This document shows positions 1 to 7,483 of a DNA stretch of 16,673 bases, piece after piece (within the stretch, counting starts at the first letter, position 1; the number at the start of each line of letters is the position of its first letter). The position numbers and the translations under genes were made by a program. The notes under the pieces were generated by a model that was not told the DNA's origin, made no database searches, and was given only the letters and a program-made list of their open reading frames with translations. The DNA is from Deltaproteobacteria bacterium (GTDB lineage: Bacteria > Desulfobacterota > Desulfuromonadia > Desulfuromonadales > BM103): NCBI GenBank assembly GCA_006226895.1, contig SBFN01000250.1:1-16673 (forward strand), written 5' to 3'.

Positions 1-239
1 TGGCGAATTTCGTGCTTCGTGCCGTGATTTAATACCATGTCATTGATGGTGACATAGAGGGCATGCTCACTCTGCGGCGTCTTTATCTTGTAAGTGGCCC
101 CCACCAGCATCTCAGGACGTTCGACATTTTCGTGCATGTCCTCAATCTGGTTTTTCTCGTCCTGGGCAGCTTTCTTACGCTGCTCGTCGAGGTTAACAAC
201 TTCGTAGCCAACGATCTTCTTTTCTATTTTTTTTGCCAT
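1..239 (-). CDS. nrdJb: Class II ribonucleotide reductase small partner, TSCPD-domain protein NrdJb (partial, N-terminus)
   Basis: The gene begins at ATG 239 and runs off the left edge, so only the first 79 codons are visible. Translation gives MAKKIEKKIVGYEVV, a charged stretch, then ERPEMLVGATYKIKTP and ALYVTINDMVLNHGT. The ERPE..GATYKIKTP..HALYVTIND block resembles the start of the TSCPD domain found in NrdJb of Pseudomonas, the separately encoded C-terminal part of a split adenosylcobalamin-dependent ribonucleotide reductase. An AAGGAAG ribosome-binding site lies just upstream. The gene starts 19 bp after the stop of the large subunit, which points to co-transcription from the NrdR-box promoter at about 2540. 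In the family this subunit is needed for activity of the split enzyme. The domain end and any C-terminal cysteines lie outside the window. Confidence 0.85.
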   Translation of the reverse strand, partial: MAKKIEKKIVGYEVVNLDEQRKKAAQDEKNQIEDMHENVERPEMLVGATYKIKTPQSEHALYVTINDMVLNHGTKHEIR

Positions 240-258
240 CTTTTTCTTCCTTAAAGAA

Positions 259-2409
259 TTACAGTTTACCGTAATAACCTTCTTTGAGAGCGTCATACAG
301 GTTCGCCGCTGAGTGGGTCTCATTATCGTATTCTACATTTTCATTGCCACGGACTTCAAGCACTGTGCCGTCGTCGAGCGTGAATTGGTAGATGGTGTCG
401 GCCAGGTCCTTGTCTTTAACCAATACGCCCTGGAAGGCTTCCGGGTTGTAGCGGAAGGTCGTACACCCCTTCAAGCCCTGTTCGTAGGCGTACATGTAGA
501 TATCCTGAAAATCCTCGTAGGCGTAATCGCTGGGGACGTTAGCGGTCTTTGAGATGGAGGAGTCAATCCATTTCTGTGCAGCGGCCTGGATGTCGACGTG
601 CTGCTTCGGCGTGACATCTTCCGAGGTAATGAAGTTGTCCGGCAGTCGCTCTTCAGGTTTTTTGCTGTCGGGCATCGCATTGGGGTTGATCAATTCACGA
701 TAGGCCAGCAGTTCATAGGAAAAGACATCGATCTTCTCCTTGCTCTTCTTGCCCTGCCGGATCAGGTTGCGCGAGTAGTGGTGGGCAAAACTGGGCTCAA
801 TGCCGTTTGAGGCATTGTTGGCAATTGACAGGGAAATCGTGCCGGTTGGCGCAATGGAGCTGTGATGAGTGAAGCGTGCGCCGACTTCAGCCAGTTCGTC
901 GACCAGTTCTGGAGCTTCTTTAGCGAGCTGTTGCATGTAACGGCTGTAGCGGGTGTGTAAAATCCGCCCTGGCACACGTTGACCAAGCTTGATGCCGTCA
1001 GCTGCCATTTCGGGGCGCTTGCGCAGCATCTCGGCAGTGACTTCGTACTCTTGCTCGAGGGCCGGTGCCGCACCCTTTTCTTTTGCCAGGGCCACCGCCT
1101 GCTGCCAGCCGGCCAGCGCCATCTGCAGCGTAACCTCTTCCGTGAAGGCGACGGCGTCGGTATCGCCATACTTCATGCCGAGCAGGGTGATTGTTGAGCC
1201 GAGGCCGAGGTAGCCGAGACCGTGGCGACGCTTGCCAAAGATCTCGTCCTGCTGCTGTTGCAGTGGCAGGCCGTTGATCTCGACGACGTTGTCCAGCATG
1301 CGGGTGAAGACAGCGACAACCTCACGGAAGTGCTCCCAGTTGAAGCTCGCTTCAGGGGTGAAGGGCTGTTCAACGAAACGGGTCAGGTTAATCGAACCGA
1401 GCAGGCAGGAGCCGTAAGGAGGTAAGGGCTGCTCACCGCAGGGGTTGGTCGCACGGATCTCTTCGCAGAACCAATTGTTGTTCATCTCATTGACCTTGTC
1501 GATGAGGATGAAGCCGGGCTCGGCGAAATCGTAGGTGGATGCCATAATCACATTCCACAGCTGCTTGGCGCGGATAGTACGATAAATCTTGCAGGCGACT
1601 TCGCCGACATCGTTCTGCACATAGTCCTTCTTGACGGGCCAGTCCTTCCAGAGAACTTGTGACGGGTCCTTCAGGTCCAGTCCGTCGCGTGCCAGTTCCT
1701 TGGCCGTTAGAGGAAAGCAGAGCGGCCAGTCCTGATCCTGCTTTACCGCTTCTACAAATTCGTTGGTGATCAACAGCGAGAGGTTGAACTGGCGCAGGCG
1801 GCCATCTTCGCGCTTGGCCTTGATAAAATCAACAACATCGGGATGAGAGATGTCGAAGGTCGCCATCTGCGCACCGCGACGACCGCCGGCTGAGGCGACG
1901 GTACGGCACATGCTGTCGTAGATGTCCATGAAAGACAGCGGCCCGGAGGTGTTGGCTCCGGCGCCGTTAACAAAGGCGTTGCGTGGACGCAAAGTTGAGA
2001 AATCGTAGCCGATGCCGCAGCCCGCTTTGAGCGTCAGGCCGGCTTCGTGAACCTTGCCCAGAATCTGGTCCATCGAGTCCTCAACGGTTGCCGAAACTGT
2101 ACAGTTGATGGTCGATGTGGCGGGCTTGTGTTCGAGAGCCCCGGCGTTAGACGTGATGCGTCCGGCAGGGATCGCACCGTTCTCCAATGCCCAGAGGAAT
2201 CGTTCGTACCAGTGTTGTTGTTTCTTTTGGTCCTCTTCCACGAGCGACAGTGCTTTGGCGACGCGTTCGAAGGTTGCGTGCAGATCCGCGTCGACAGGTT
2301 TGCCTGTTGCATCTTTGAGCCGGTACTTGCTGTCCCAGATGTCCAGCGAAGCTTCCTGCCAGGGGATTTCTGTCGTTTCAATCGGTTTCTTAATCACATT
2401 GCCTGCCAT
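259..2409 (-). CDS. nrdJ: Adenosylcobalamin-dependent (class II) ribonucleoside reductase, catalytic subunit NrdJa
   Basis: This 716-residue protein reduces ribonucleotides to deoxyribonucleotides using a radical generated from adenosylcobalamin, so it needs no oxygen. The N322-P-C324-G-E326 block matches the N-x-C-x-E active site with the thiyl-radical cysteine. C335 lies eleven residues later, as in the Thermotoga-type NrdJ, and C103 (in INCTV) is the likely partner of its redox pair. PTGT at 521-524 is the conserved phosphate-binding loop, and SAGGRRGAQMA (173-183) and HGLGYLGLG (396-404) are family blocks. The length is that of the large half of a split enzyme, and the downstream gene supplies the TSCPD partner. 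The ATG at 2409 is preceded by GAGGGG at 2416-2421. Transcription probably starts near 2521 under NrdR control. Function is confident; the subunit label rests on length and the neighbouring gene. Confidence 0.95.
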   Translation of the reverse strand: MAGNVIKKPIETTEIPWQEASLDIWDSKYRLKDATGKPVDADLHATFERVAKALSLVEEDQKKQQHWYERFLWALENGAIPAGRITSNAGALEHKPATSTINCTVSATVEDSMDQILGKVHEAGLTLKAGCGIGYDFSTLRPRNAFVNGAGANTSGPLSFMDIYDSMCRTVASAGGRRGAQMATFDISHPDVVDFIKAKREDGRLRQFNLSLLITNEFVEAVKQDQDWPLCFPLTAKELARDGLDLKDPSQVLWKDWPVKKDYVQNDVGEVACKIYRTIRAKQLWNVIMASTYDFAEPGFILIDKVNEMNNNWFCEEIRATNPCGEQPLPPYGSCLLGSINLTRFVEQPFTPEASFNWEHFREVVAVFTRMLDNVVEINGLPLQQQQDEIFGKRRHGLGYLGLGSTITLLGMKYGDTDAVAFTEEVTLQMALAGWQQAVALAKEKGAAPALEQEYEVTAEMLRKRPEMAADGIKLGQRVPGRILHTRYSRYMQQLAKEAPELVDELAEVGARFTHHSSIAPTGTISLSIANNASNGIEPSFAHHYSRNLIRQGKKSKEKIDVFSYELLAYRELINPNAMPDSKKPEERLPDNFITSEDVTPKQHVDIQAAAQKWIDSSISKTANVPSDYAYEDFQDIYMYAYEQGLKGCTTFRYNPEAFQGVLVKDKDLADTIYQFTLDDGTVLEVRGNENVEYDNETHSAANLYDALKEGYYGKL

Positions 2410-2503
2410 CTTTGATCCCCTCGTTTGTCCCCCATCGCCCCTCAGGTCGGCTGGAAGCCCTTAGTTTAAGCAGTTTGGACGATTGTCCGGCACTGCGCAT
2501 AAA

Positions 2504-2551
2504 GCACTATATGTTGTAGCGGAAGACATTCTACGCTACTACATAATGTTT
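2504..2551. promoter_or_regulatory. Tandem NrdR boxes
   Basis: Two near-palindromes match the NrdR consensus ACACWATATATWGTGT. Box 1 (2504-2519, GCACTATATGTTGTAG) agrees at 12 of 16 positions and box 2 (2536-2551, CTACTACATAATGTTT) at 11 of 16. They are separated by 16 bp, or 32 bp centre to centre, which is the roughly three-turn spacing of known NrdR box pairs. They lie 95-142 bp upstream of the RNR start codon. Box 2 sits between the -35 and -10 hexamers and box 1 near the expected transcription start, where binding would block RNA polymerase. Consensus scoring was by eye. Confidence 0.75.
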
Positions 2552-2556
2552 GGCAA
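2528..2556 (-). promoter_or_regulatory. Sigma-70-type promoter of the nrdJ operon
   Basis: On the minus strand TTGCCA (2556-2551) and TAGAAT (2533-2528) are separated by exactly 17 bp. They resemble TTGACA and TATAAT with one mismatch in the -35 and two in the -10. The predicted start near 2521 leaves a leader of about 110 nt before the nrdJ ATG. The position relative to the NrdR boxes supports the call. Confidence 0.6.
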
Positions 2557-2915
2557 ACTGAAATTGATTAGAATTTGAGAAAATTTTTGCAGAGGCCTTC
2601 GCTTGAAACTTGTCTGATTATTGTCAGGTGAAATAGGTGTTTTTCCCTCTCTTTTTTAAGTATTAGAAATTGTTAGGGAAAGTGCGGTACAGGGTCGTAT
2701 TTGGTTGGTTTGGGAGGCGTTTTTGCGTTGGTCTTTTGATTTCAGCTCTTACCTGTTTTGGTGTAAAGATGCATTCCCTTTGTTTGGGTTGTAGACCAGT
2801 ATTCTTATCGCTGGCACGGCATGAAGGAGTCTTGATTTCATTAAAGCCAATCTGGTTATCCCCTTTGCTCCAATAGCTGTTTTCAGAATTAATAATTCTC
2901 TTTACCACCCGTTCG
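2557..2915. other. Non-coding stretch, AT-rich, no supported gene
   Basis: This part of the 639-bp gap between the RNR operon and the NlpC/P60 gene carries two overlapping antisense open frames of 68 and 81 codons (2670-2876 plus, 2663-2908 minus). Neither has a good ribosome-binding site or a recognised domain, and they occupy the same DNA, so I call neither. The sequence is rich in T/G runs on the plus strand and looks compositionally unlike the flanking genes. It may be a dispersed non-coding repeat or a decayed gene. Confidence 0.4.
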
Positions 2916-2999
<84 letters not shown>

Positions 3000-3048
3000 G
3001 TTTTTCTTTGAATGACCCTCACTTGAGCAAAGTGGATAACCATAAAAG

Positions 3049-3570
3049 TCAAAATCTCCCGGCGGCTATCAAGCGTTTCTGCCAATAAGGATTGTTCATT
3101 CTGGCATAGCTGACCCCTTTACCCGCAGAAGGTGAATGGATGAAACGGCTCTGCCCCGCGTAGATGCCGACATGGGAAATCTTGTTTGCTGAGAAGGCAA
3201 AAAAGACCAGGTCGCCGGGTTCGATCGTTTGTGGGTCAATCCTCTGGCTGGCGCGAAAAATTCCTCTCGAGGTGCGTGGTAGCTCTACCCCGCTCTGGTT
3301 GAACGCATAGCGTACCAAGCCGCTACAGTCGAAGCCTTTCGGGTCTGTCCCGCCGTAACGGTAAGGGGTGCCGAGCATTTTGCGGGCGACCTCAAGTGCC
3401 TGTTTCCCCGGAGCTTCAATCGCTTTGTCTGGGGATACCGACGGTTTCTGGTCGGTCATGACAGATGATTCTGGTACTCCTGGTTGCTGTTTCCCCGTAC
3501 AGGCAACAACGAACGTGAACAGTATGAAGATCAGTGGCCATTTCACTGTTTTTTGCGTGACAGGAGACAT
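3049..3570 (-). CDS. NlpC/P60-family lipoprotein peptidase
   Basis: A 173-residue probable cell-wall endopeptidase, likely hydrolysing D-glutamyl-diaminopimelate bonds in peptidoglycan stem peptides, as is typical of NlpC/P60 proteins. Residues 1-23 form a lipoprotein signal with the lipobox V-V-A-C24. A Pro/Ser-rich linker follows, then the catalytic domain from about residue 58. The catalytic cysteine is C82 in FDCSGLVRYAF, with H133 (ISHVGIYAG) and H145 (RFIHSPSAGKGV) completing the triad. The domain ends at the C-terminus, so the protein is a minimal lipid-anchored single-domain enzyme like E. coli Spr/NlpC. ATG 3570 is preceded by AGGA at suitable spacing. It is divergent from pepN across 175 bp. 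The exact bond cleaved and the sorting to inner or outer membrane cannot be told from sequence. Confidence 0.92.
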   Translation of the reverse strand: MSPVTQKTVKWPLIFILFTFVVACTGKQQPGVPESSVMTDQKPSVSPDKAIEAPGKQALEVARKMLGTPYRYGGTDPKGFDCSGLVRYAFNQSGVELPRTSRGIFRASQRIDPQTIEPGDLVFFAFSANKISHVGIYAGQSRFIHSPSAGKGVSYARMNNPYWQKRLIAAGRF

Positions 3571-3709
3571 AAACGGTCCTCATCTGGCGTTGGCAAAAGC
3601 AATTGAAAGGTGTATATCTGATTTGTAGCAAGCATTGTTCCAAGATAATGCTTCTGTGCCAGTGTTTTCAGGGGATTGCCCTTTGCCTGAAGTCTGAAAT
3701 TGAGGTATC

Positions 3710-3727
3710 TTCAGATGACAATCTGAA
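3710..3727 (+). promoter_or_regulatory. Small hairpin in the pepN leader
   Basis: TTCAGAT (3710-3716) and ATCTGAA (3721-3727) form a perfect 7-bp inverted repeat with loop GACA. It ends 9 nt before the AGGA ribosome-binding site (3737-3740) of pepN. It could be a protein operator or an RNA hairpin affecting translation. A second 7-bp inverted repeat, AAGCATT/AATGCTT, sits upstream at 3630-3653. No function is established. Confidence 0.35.
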
Positions 3728-3745
3728 AGAAAGAACAGGACTTGA

Positions 3746-6385
3746 ATGAAATCGAAACTGCAAACAATTTATCTTAAAGATTATCGGCCACCGTCATACC
3801 TGGTTGAAACAGTCGATCTTCATATCGAACTCTCACCTTCGCAAACCCAAGTTAGCGCAACTGTTCAATTTAAAGCCAACCCGGATTACTCAGAAAAAGG
3901 AGCTGATCTCTGTCTTCATGGCCGGCAGCTTGAGCTGCTGTCCATAAAGCTTGATGGTCGGGAGTTGACTGCCGGTGAGTACCGGGTTGATAGCGAAGGC
4001 CTGACGATTCCGGTTGTGCCGGAACGTTTTGTCCTGGAGACGCTGGTCGAGATTAACCCCGAAGACAATACCGCGCTGGAGGGGCTTTATCGTGCCAGCG
4101 AGATTTTCTGTACCCAGTGCGAGGCCCAGGGTTTTCGGAAAATCACCTTCTATCCCGATCGTCCTGATGTCATGGCGCGTTTTACCACGACCCTGGTTGG
4201 TGACCTGGAAACCACCCCTGTGCTGCTTGCCAACGGCAACCTGATTGAGTCAGGACACCTTGATGACGGCCGCCACTATGCCAGATTCGAAGACCCCTTC
4301 CCAAAGCCGAGTTACCTGTTTGCCATGGTGGCAGGCAAACTCACGGCTATAGACGATAGTTTCGTCACCATGTCGGGGCGCAAGGTCAGCCTGCAGATCT
4401 TTGTCGAGGAGCGTAATCGCTACAAGTGCGAGCATGCCATGCTTTCGCTGAAAAACGCCATGCGCTGGGATGAAGAGGTTTTCGGCCTGGAATACGACCT
4501 CGATGAGTACAAGGTGGTTGCGGTTGATGACTTCAACATGGGGGCGATGGAGAACAAGGGGCTGAACGTTTTTAACTCCAAGTACGTGCTGGCTAAAGCT
4601 GAGACAGCAACAGATGTCGATTTCCAGGGCATCGAGGGTGTGATCGGTCACGAGTATTTCCATAACTGGACCGGCAACCGGGTCACCTGCCGCGACTGGT
4701 TCCAGCTTAGCCTCAAGGAAGGCTTGACGGTCTTCCGTGATCAGGAGTTTTCCGCCGACATGGGCTCGCGGGCGGTCAAGCGGATCGGCGAAGTTCGGCT
4801 GCTGCGCAATTTCCAATTCCCCGAAGACGCCGGGCCGATGTCTCACCCGGTGCGTCCGGAGTCGTATATCGAGATCAACAACTTCTATACGTCGACGGTC
4901 TACAATAAAGGCGCCGAAGTGATCCGCATGTACCAGGCCCTGCTTGGCAAAGAAGGGTTTCAACGGGGCATGAAGCTCTACTTTGCGCGGCACGATGGTC
5001 AGGCGGTAACCACCGATGATTTCCTCGCCGCAATGGCGGATGCAACAGGCGCTGACCTGAACCAATTCAAGCGTTGGTATAGCCAGGCCGGCACGCCGGT
5101 TCTCGATATCGAGGGGCGCTACGATGACGAAGCCAGAACTTTCTGCCTGACGGTGCGGCAGTCTTGTCCCGATACACCCGAACAGTCGGCAAAGCAGCCT
5201 TTCCTGATTCCTTTGCGGGTCGGTCTGCTGGGAGCCGATGGTCAGGACCTTCCTCTGCAGATTGTCGATGAGGAGACAGCACAGGTTGGCTCACGAACCC
5301 TTAAACTTACCGAGGCCGAACAGACCTTTACTTTTGTCAACCTCCCTGAGAAACCGGTGCCTTCGCTGCTACGTGATTTCTCTGCTCCCGTTAAAGTTCA
5401 TTATCCCTATAACAGGAAGGACCTGGCGTTCCTCTTTGCCAACGACAGCGACGCGTTTAACCGCTGGGAGGCTGGGCAGCGACTGGCGACTGATCTCATC
5501 CTGGAGATGGTTGTTGAGATCAGGGCAAAACGGACAGCAGAGGTTCCCGGAGATTTTCTTGCAGCGTTCCGTGCTGCCCTTCAGGATCGGGAGGCCGATC
5601 CTGCACTCTTGTCTCTTGCGTTGACCCTACCGGGTGAAATGGAGCTTGCCGAAGCCATGGGCGTGGCTGACCCTGGTGCGATTTATGCGGCCCGTCAATC
5701 TTTGCGTAAAACTCTGGCCTTGGAGTTACAAGGGGAGTTTGTTGAGGTTTTAGGAGCGATGCAGGATGACGGCCTCTATTCTTTGAACTCGCAGGCGATC
5801 GGTCGGCGCAGCCTGAAGAATCTCTGCCTCGGTTATTTGGCCTTACTCGATAACCCTTCTCTACAGCAGAGCTGCTTCGATCGTTTTGCGGACGCGGACA
5901 ATATGACTGACCGCATGGCGGCGCTGACCTGCCTGGTTCATAACCGATTGCCACGTTGGCAAGAAGCCCTCGCTGCTTTCTACCATCAATTTGAGAGCGA
6001 TCCCCTGGTGGTCGACAAATGGTTCACCCTGCAGGCGACATCGCCGCAATCGGAGACTCTCGCTGAAATAGAGACGCTGATGGCGCACCCGGCCTTTACC
6101 ATACGCAACCCGAACCGGGTGCGTTCCCTGGTTGGTGCTTTTGCTCAGGGAAACCCGGTTCGATTCCATGACCTGTCTGGCGCCGGGTATGCTTTTTTAG
6201 CTGACCGGGTGATTGAACTCGACACGCTCAACCCACAGGTTGCCGCCAGGCTGGTATCCCCTTTAAGTCGTTGGCGGCGTTACGACAGTGAGCGGCAGCG
6301 GATGATGAAAGATCAGCTGGAACGTATTCAGCGTCAGGAGAATCTCTCCTCGGATGTGGGGGAGATTGTAGGTAAATCGCTTTGA
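3746..6385 (+). CDS. pepN: Aminopeptidase N (M1 family zinc metallopeptidase)
   Basis: An 879-residue cytoplasmic aminopeptidase that removes N-terminal amino acids from peptides in late protein turnover; E. coli PepN is of nearly the same length (870). The zinc site is complete: H302-E303-Y-F-H306 with the third ligand E325 in LKEGLTVF. The substrate-anchoring motif GAMEN is at 266-270 and the transition-state tyrosine is Y386 in TVYNKGAEVI. The N-terminal beta domain covers about residues 1-190, the catalytic domain about 190-440, then the Ig-like and helical C-terminal domains of the alanyl aminopeptidase subfamily. ATG 3746 has AGGA five bases upstream. It stands alone between a divergent peptidase gene and an SDR gene. 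A candidate promoter, TTGTAG-N17-TAATGC (3623-3651), is weak. Confidence 0.97.
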   Translation: MKSKLQTIYLKDYRPPSYLVETVDLHIELSPSQTQVSATVQFKANPDYSEKGADLCLHGRQLELLSIKLDGRELTAGEYRVDSEGLTIPVVPERFVLETLVEINPEDNTALEGLYRASEIFCTQCEAQGFRKITFYPDRPDVMARFTTTLVGDLETTPVLLANGNLIESGHLDDGRHYARFEDPFPKPSYLFAMVAGKLTAIDDSFVTMSGRKVSLQIFVEERNRYKCEHAMLSLKNAMRWDEEVFGLEYDLDEYKVVAVDDFNMGAMENKGLNVFNSKYVLAKAETATDVDFQGIEGVIGHEYFHNWTGNRVTCRDWFQLSLKEGLTVFRDQEFSADMGSRAVKRIGEVRLLRNFQFPEDAGPMSHPVRPESYIEINNFYTSTVYNKGAEVIRMYQALLGKEGFQRGMKLYFARHDGQAVTTDDFLAAMADATGADLNQFKRWYSQAGTPVLDIEGRYDDEARTFCLTVRQSCPDTPEQSAKQPFLIPLRVGLLGADGQDLPLQIVDEETAQVGSRTLKLTEAEQTFTFVNLPEKPVPSLLRDFSAPVKVHYPYNRKDLAFLFANDSDAFNRWEAGQRLATDLILEMVVEIRAKRTAEVPGDFLAAFRAALQDREADPALLSLALTLPGEMELAEAMGVADPGAIYAARQSLRKTLALELQGEFVEVLGAMQDDGLYSLNSQAIGRRSLKNLCLGYLALLDNPSLQQSCFDRFADADNMTDRMAALTCLVHNRLPRWQEALAAFYHQFESDPLVVDKWFTLQATSPQSETLAEIETLMAHPAFTIRNPNRVRSLVGAFAQGNPVRFHDLSGAGYAFLADRVIELDTLNPQVAARLVSPLSRWRRYDSERQRMMKDQLERIQRQENLSSDVGEIVGKSL

Positions 6386-6464
6386 ACCCGAAGCAAGGAC
6401 AATGGCGCCGGTTCCAAAGAATGCCCAGGCCCCGGAACCCTTTACCTTTAACCATTAATTGACC

Positions 6465-7397
6465 ATGAAAAATTTAAACTTATTGCCTGATATTCTGATC
6501 GTCGGTTGTGGTGATATCGGCGCTCGAGTCGCTCAGTTGGAGAAGCAGGCCGGTCGGAAAGTCTCCGGGTTGGTTCGTTCCGAAGAGGGCGCTGAGCGCT
6601 TGCGGGGCTATGGCATCGAGCCGGTAATGGGGACCCTGGATGATTTAACTTCACTGAACGATCTGCCGACAGCCGGAAAACTGGTTTACTATTTTGCTCC
6701 TCCGACCGGCGGCGGTCCTTTCGACAGCCGAATGCGCAGCTTTTGTCAGGCTGTTGGTGCCGGTTCGTTGCCAAGTAAAGTGGTTTATATGAGCACCAGC
6801 GGCGTTTATGGTGATTGTGGCGGTAAATGGGTCACCGAAGAGACGCCCCTGAATCCCCAAACCAGCCGCGCGCAGCGTCGCGTTGACGCCGAAACCACCC
6901 TGCATGAGTGGGGGCGGCAGCACTCGGTGCCGATCGTTATTCTTCGGGTGACCGGCATCTATGGCCCAGGTCGACTCCCTCTGGCAAGGATTCAACAGGG
7001 ACACCCGTTGCTGCGAGAAGAAGAATCCCCGCCGACCAATCGCATTCATGCCGATGATCTGGCAGTCGTCTGTGTGAAAGCTGCTGAAAAAGCTGTTGAT
7101 GGTGATATCTTTAATGTCAGCGACGGTAAGCCGGGGACCATGACAGAATATTTCAATCTTGTCTCTGAGTTGCTTGACCTGCCAGCTTTGCCGCAGGTTG
7201 ATATGGAAGAAGCGAAGCGTGTCATGAATCCGATGATGCTTTCTTATCTTACGGAGACCCGGCGCATGGATAACCGCAAGATGATCGATCAGCTTGGTGT
7301 CACCTTGAGATATCCGAACCTGGAGGCCGGGTTGAGGAACGTTGTTGCGCAACTGAATAAACTGAACATGGGATACTTTGGCTCGATAGGACATTAA
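6465..7397 (+). CDS. Atypical SDR / NAD(P)-dependent epimerase-like protein
   Basis: A 310-residue extended-SDR protein. The Rossmann motif GCGDIG is at 14-19, followed by a conserved ST-SGVYGD strand-loop at the active-site region and the late SDR motif HADDLAVVCVKA. The usual catalytic YxxxK is missing: the equivalent segment reads SRAQRRVDAE, as in the atypical SDRs such as the YeeZ group. It may therefore bind a dinucleotide without classical dehydrogenase chemistry. The substrate is unknown. I chose ATG 6465; a TTG at 6459 in the same frame would add two residues, and neither has a recognisable Shine-Dalgarno. It lies 79 bp after pepN and 86 bp before the protoporphyrinogen oxidase gene on the same strand, so it may be co-transcribed with the latter. 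Confidence 0.85.
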   Translation: MKNLNLLPDILIVGCGDIGARVAQLEKQAGRKVSGLVRSEEGAERLRGYGIEPVMGTLDDLTSLNDLPTAGKLVYYFAPPTGGGPFDSRMRSFCQAVGAGSLPSKVVYMSTSGVYGDCGGKWVTEETPLNPQTSRAQRRVDAETTLHEWGRQHSVPIVILRVTGIYGPGRLPLARIQQGHPLLREEESPPTNRIHADDLAVVCVKAAEKAVDGDIFNVSDGKPGTMTEYFNLVSELLDLPALPQVDMEEAKRVMNPMMLSYLTETRRMDNRKMIDQLGVTLRYPNLEAGLRNVVAQLNKLNMGYFGSIGH

Positions 7398-7483
7398 CGG
7401 GAGGTTCAGGGATAAGCGCTCGGGGTGAATGGATTTCGTTTGCCTTTGGTCTCTTACCCTTAACCCGATTTCCGGAGTTAATC

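Noticed and set aside
63..254. Open frame of 63 codons on plus
   Set aside because: It is antisense to the NrdJb start, which has a ribosome-binding site and family similarity.
4250..5065. Open frame of 271 codons on minus inside pepN
   Set aside because: It lies opposite the conserved catalytic domain of pepN, has no recognisable domain, and arises from the GC-skewed codon use of the real gene.
6410..6439. GGTTCC/GGAACC inverted repeat after pepN
   Set aside because: The six-base arms are far apart and not followed by a T run, so a terminator is not supported.
6651..7394. Open frame of 247 codons on minus opposite the SDR gene
   Set aside because: The plus frame carries Rossmann and SDR motifs; the minus frame has none.
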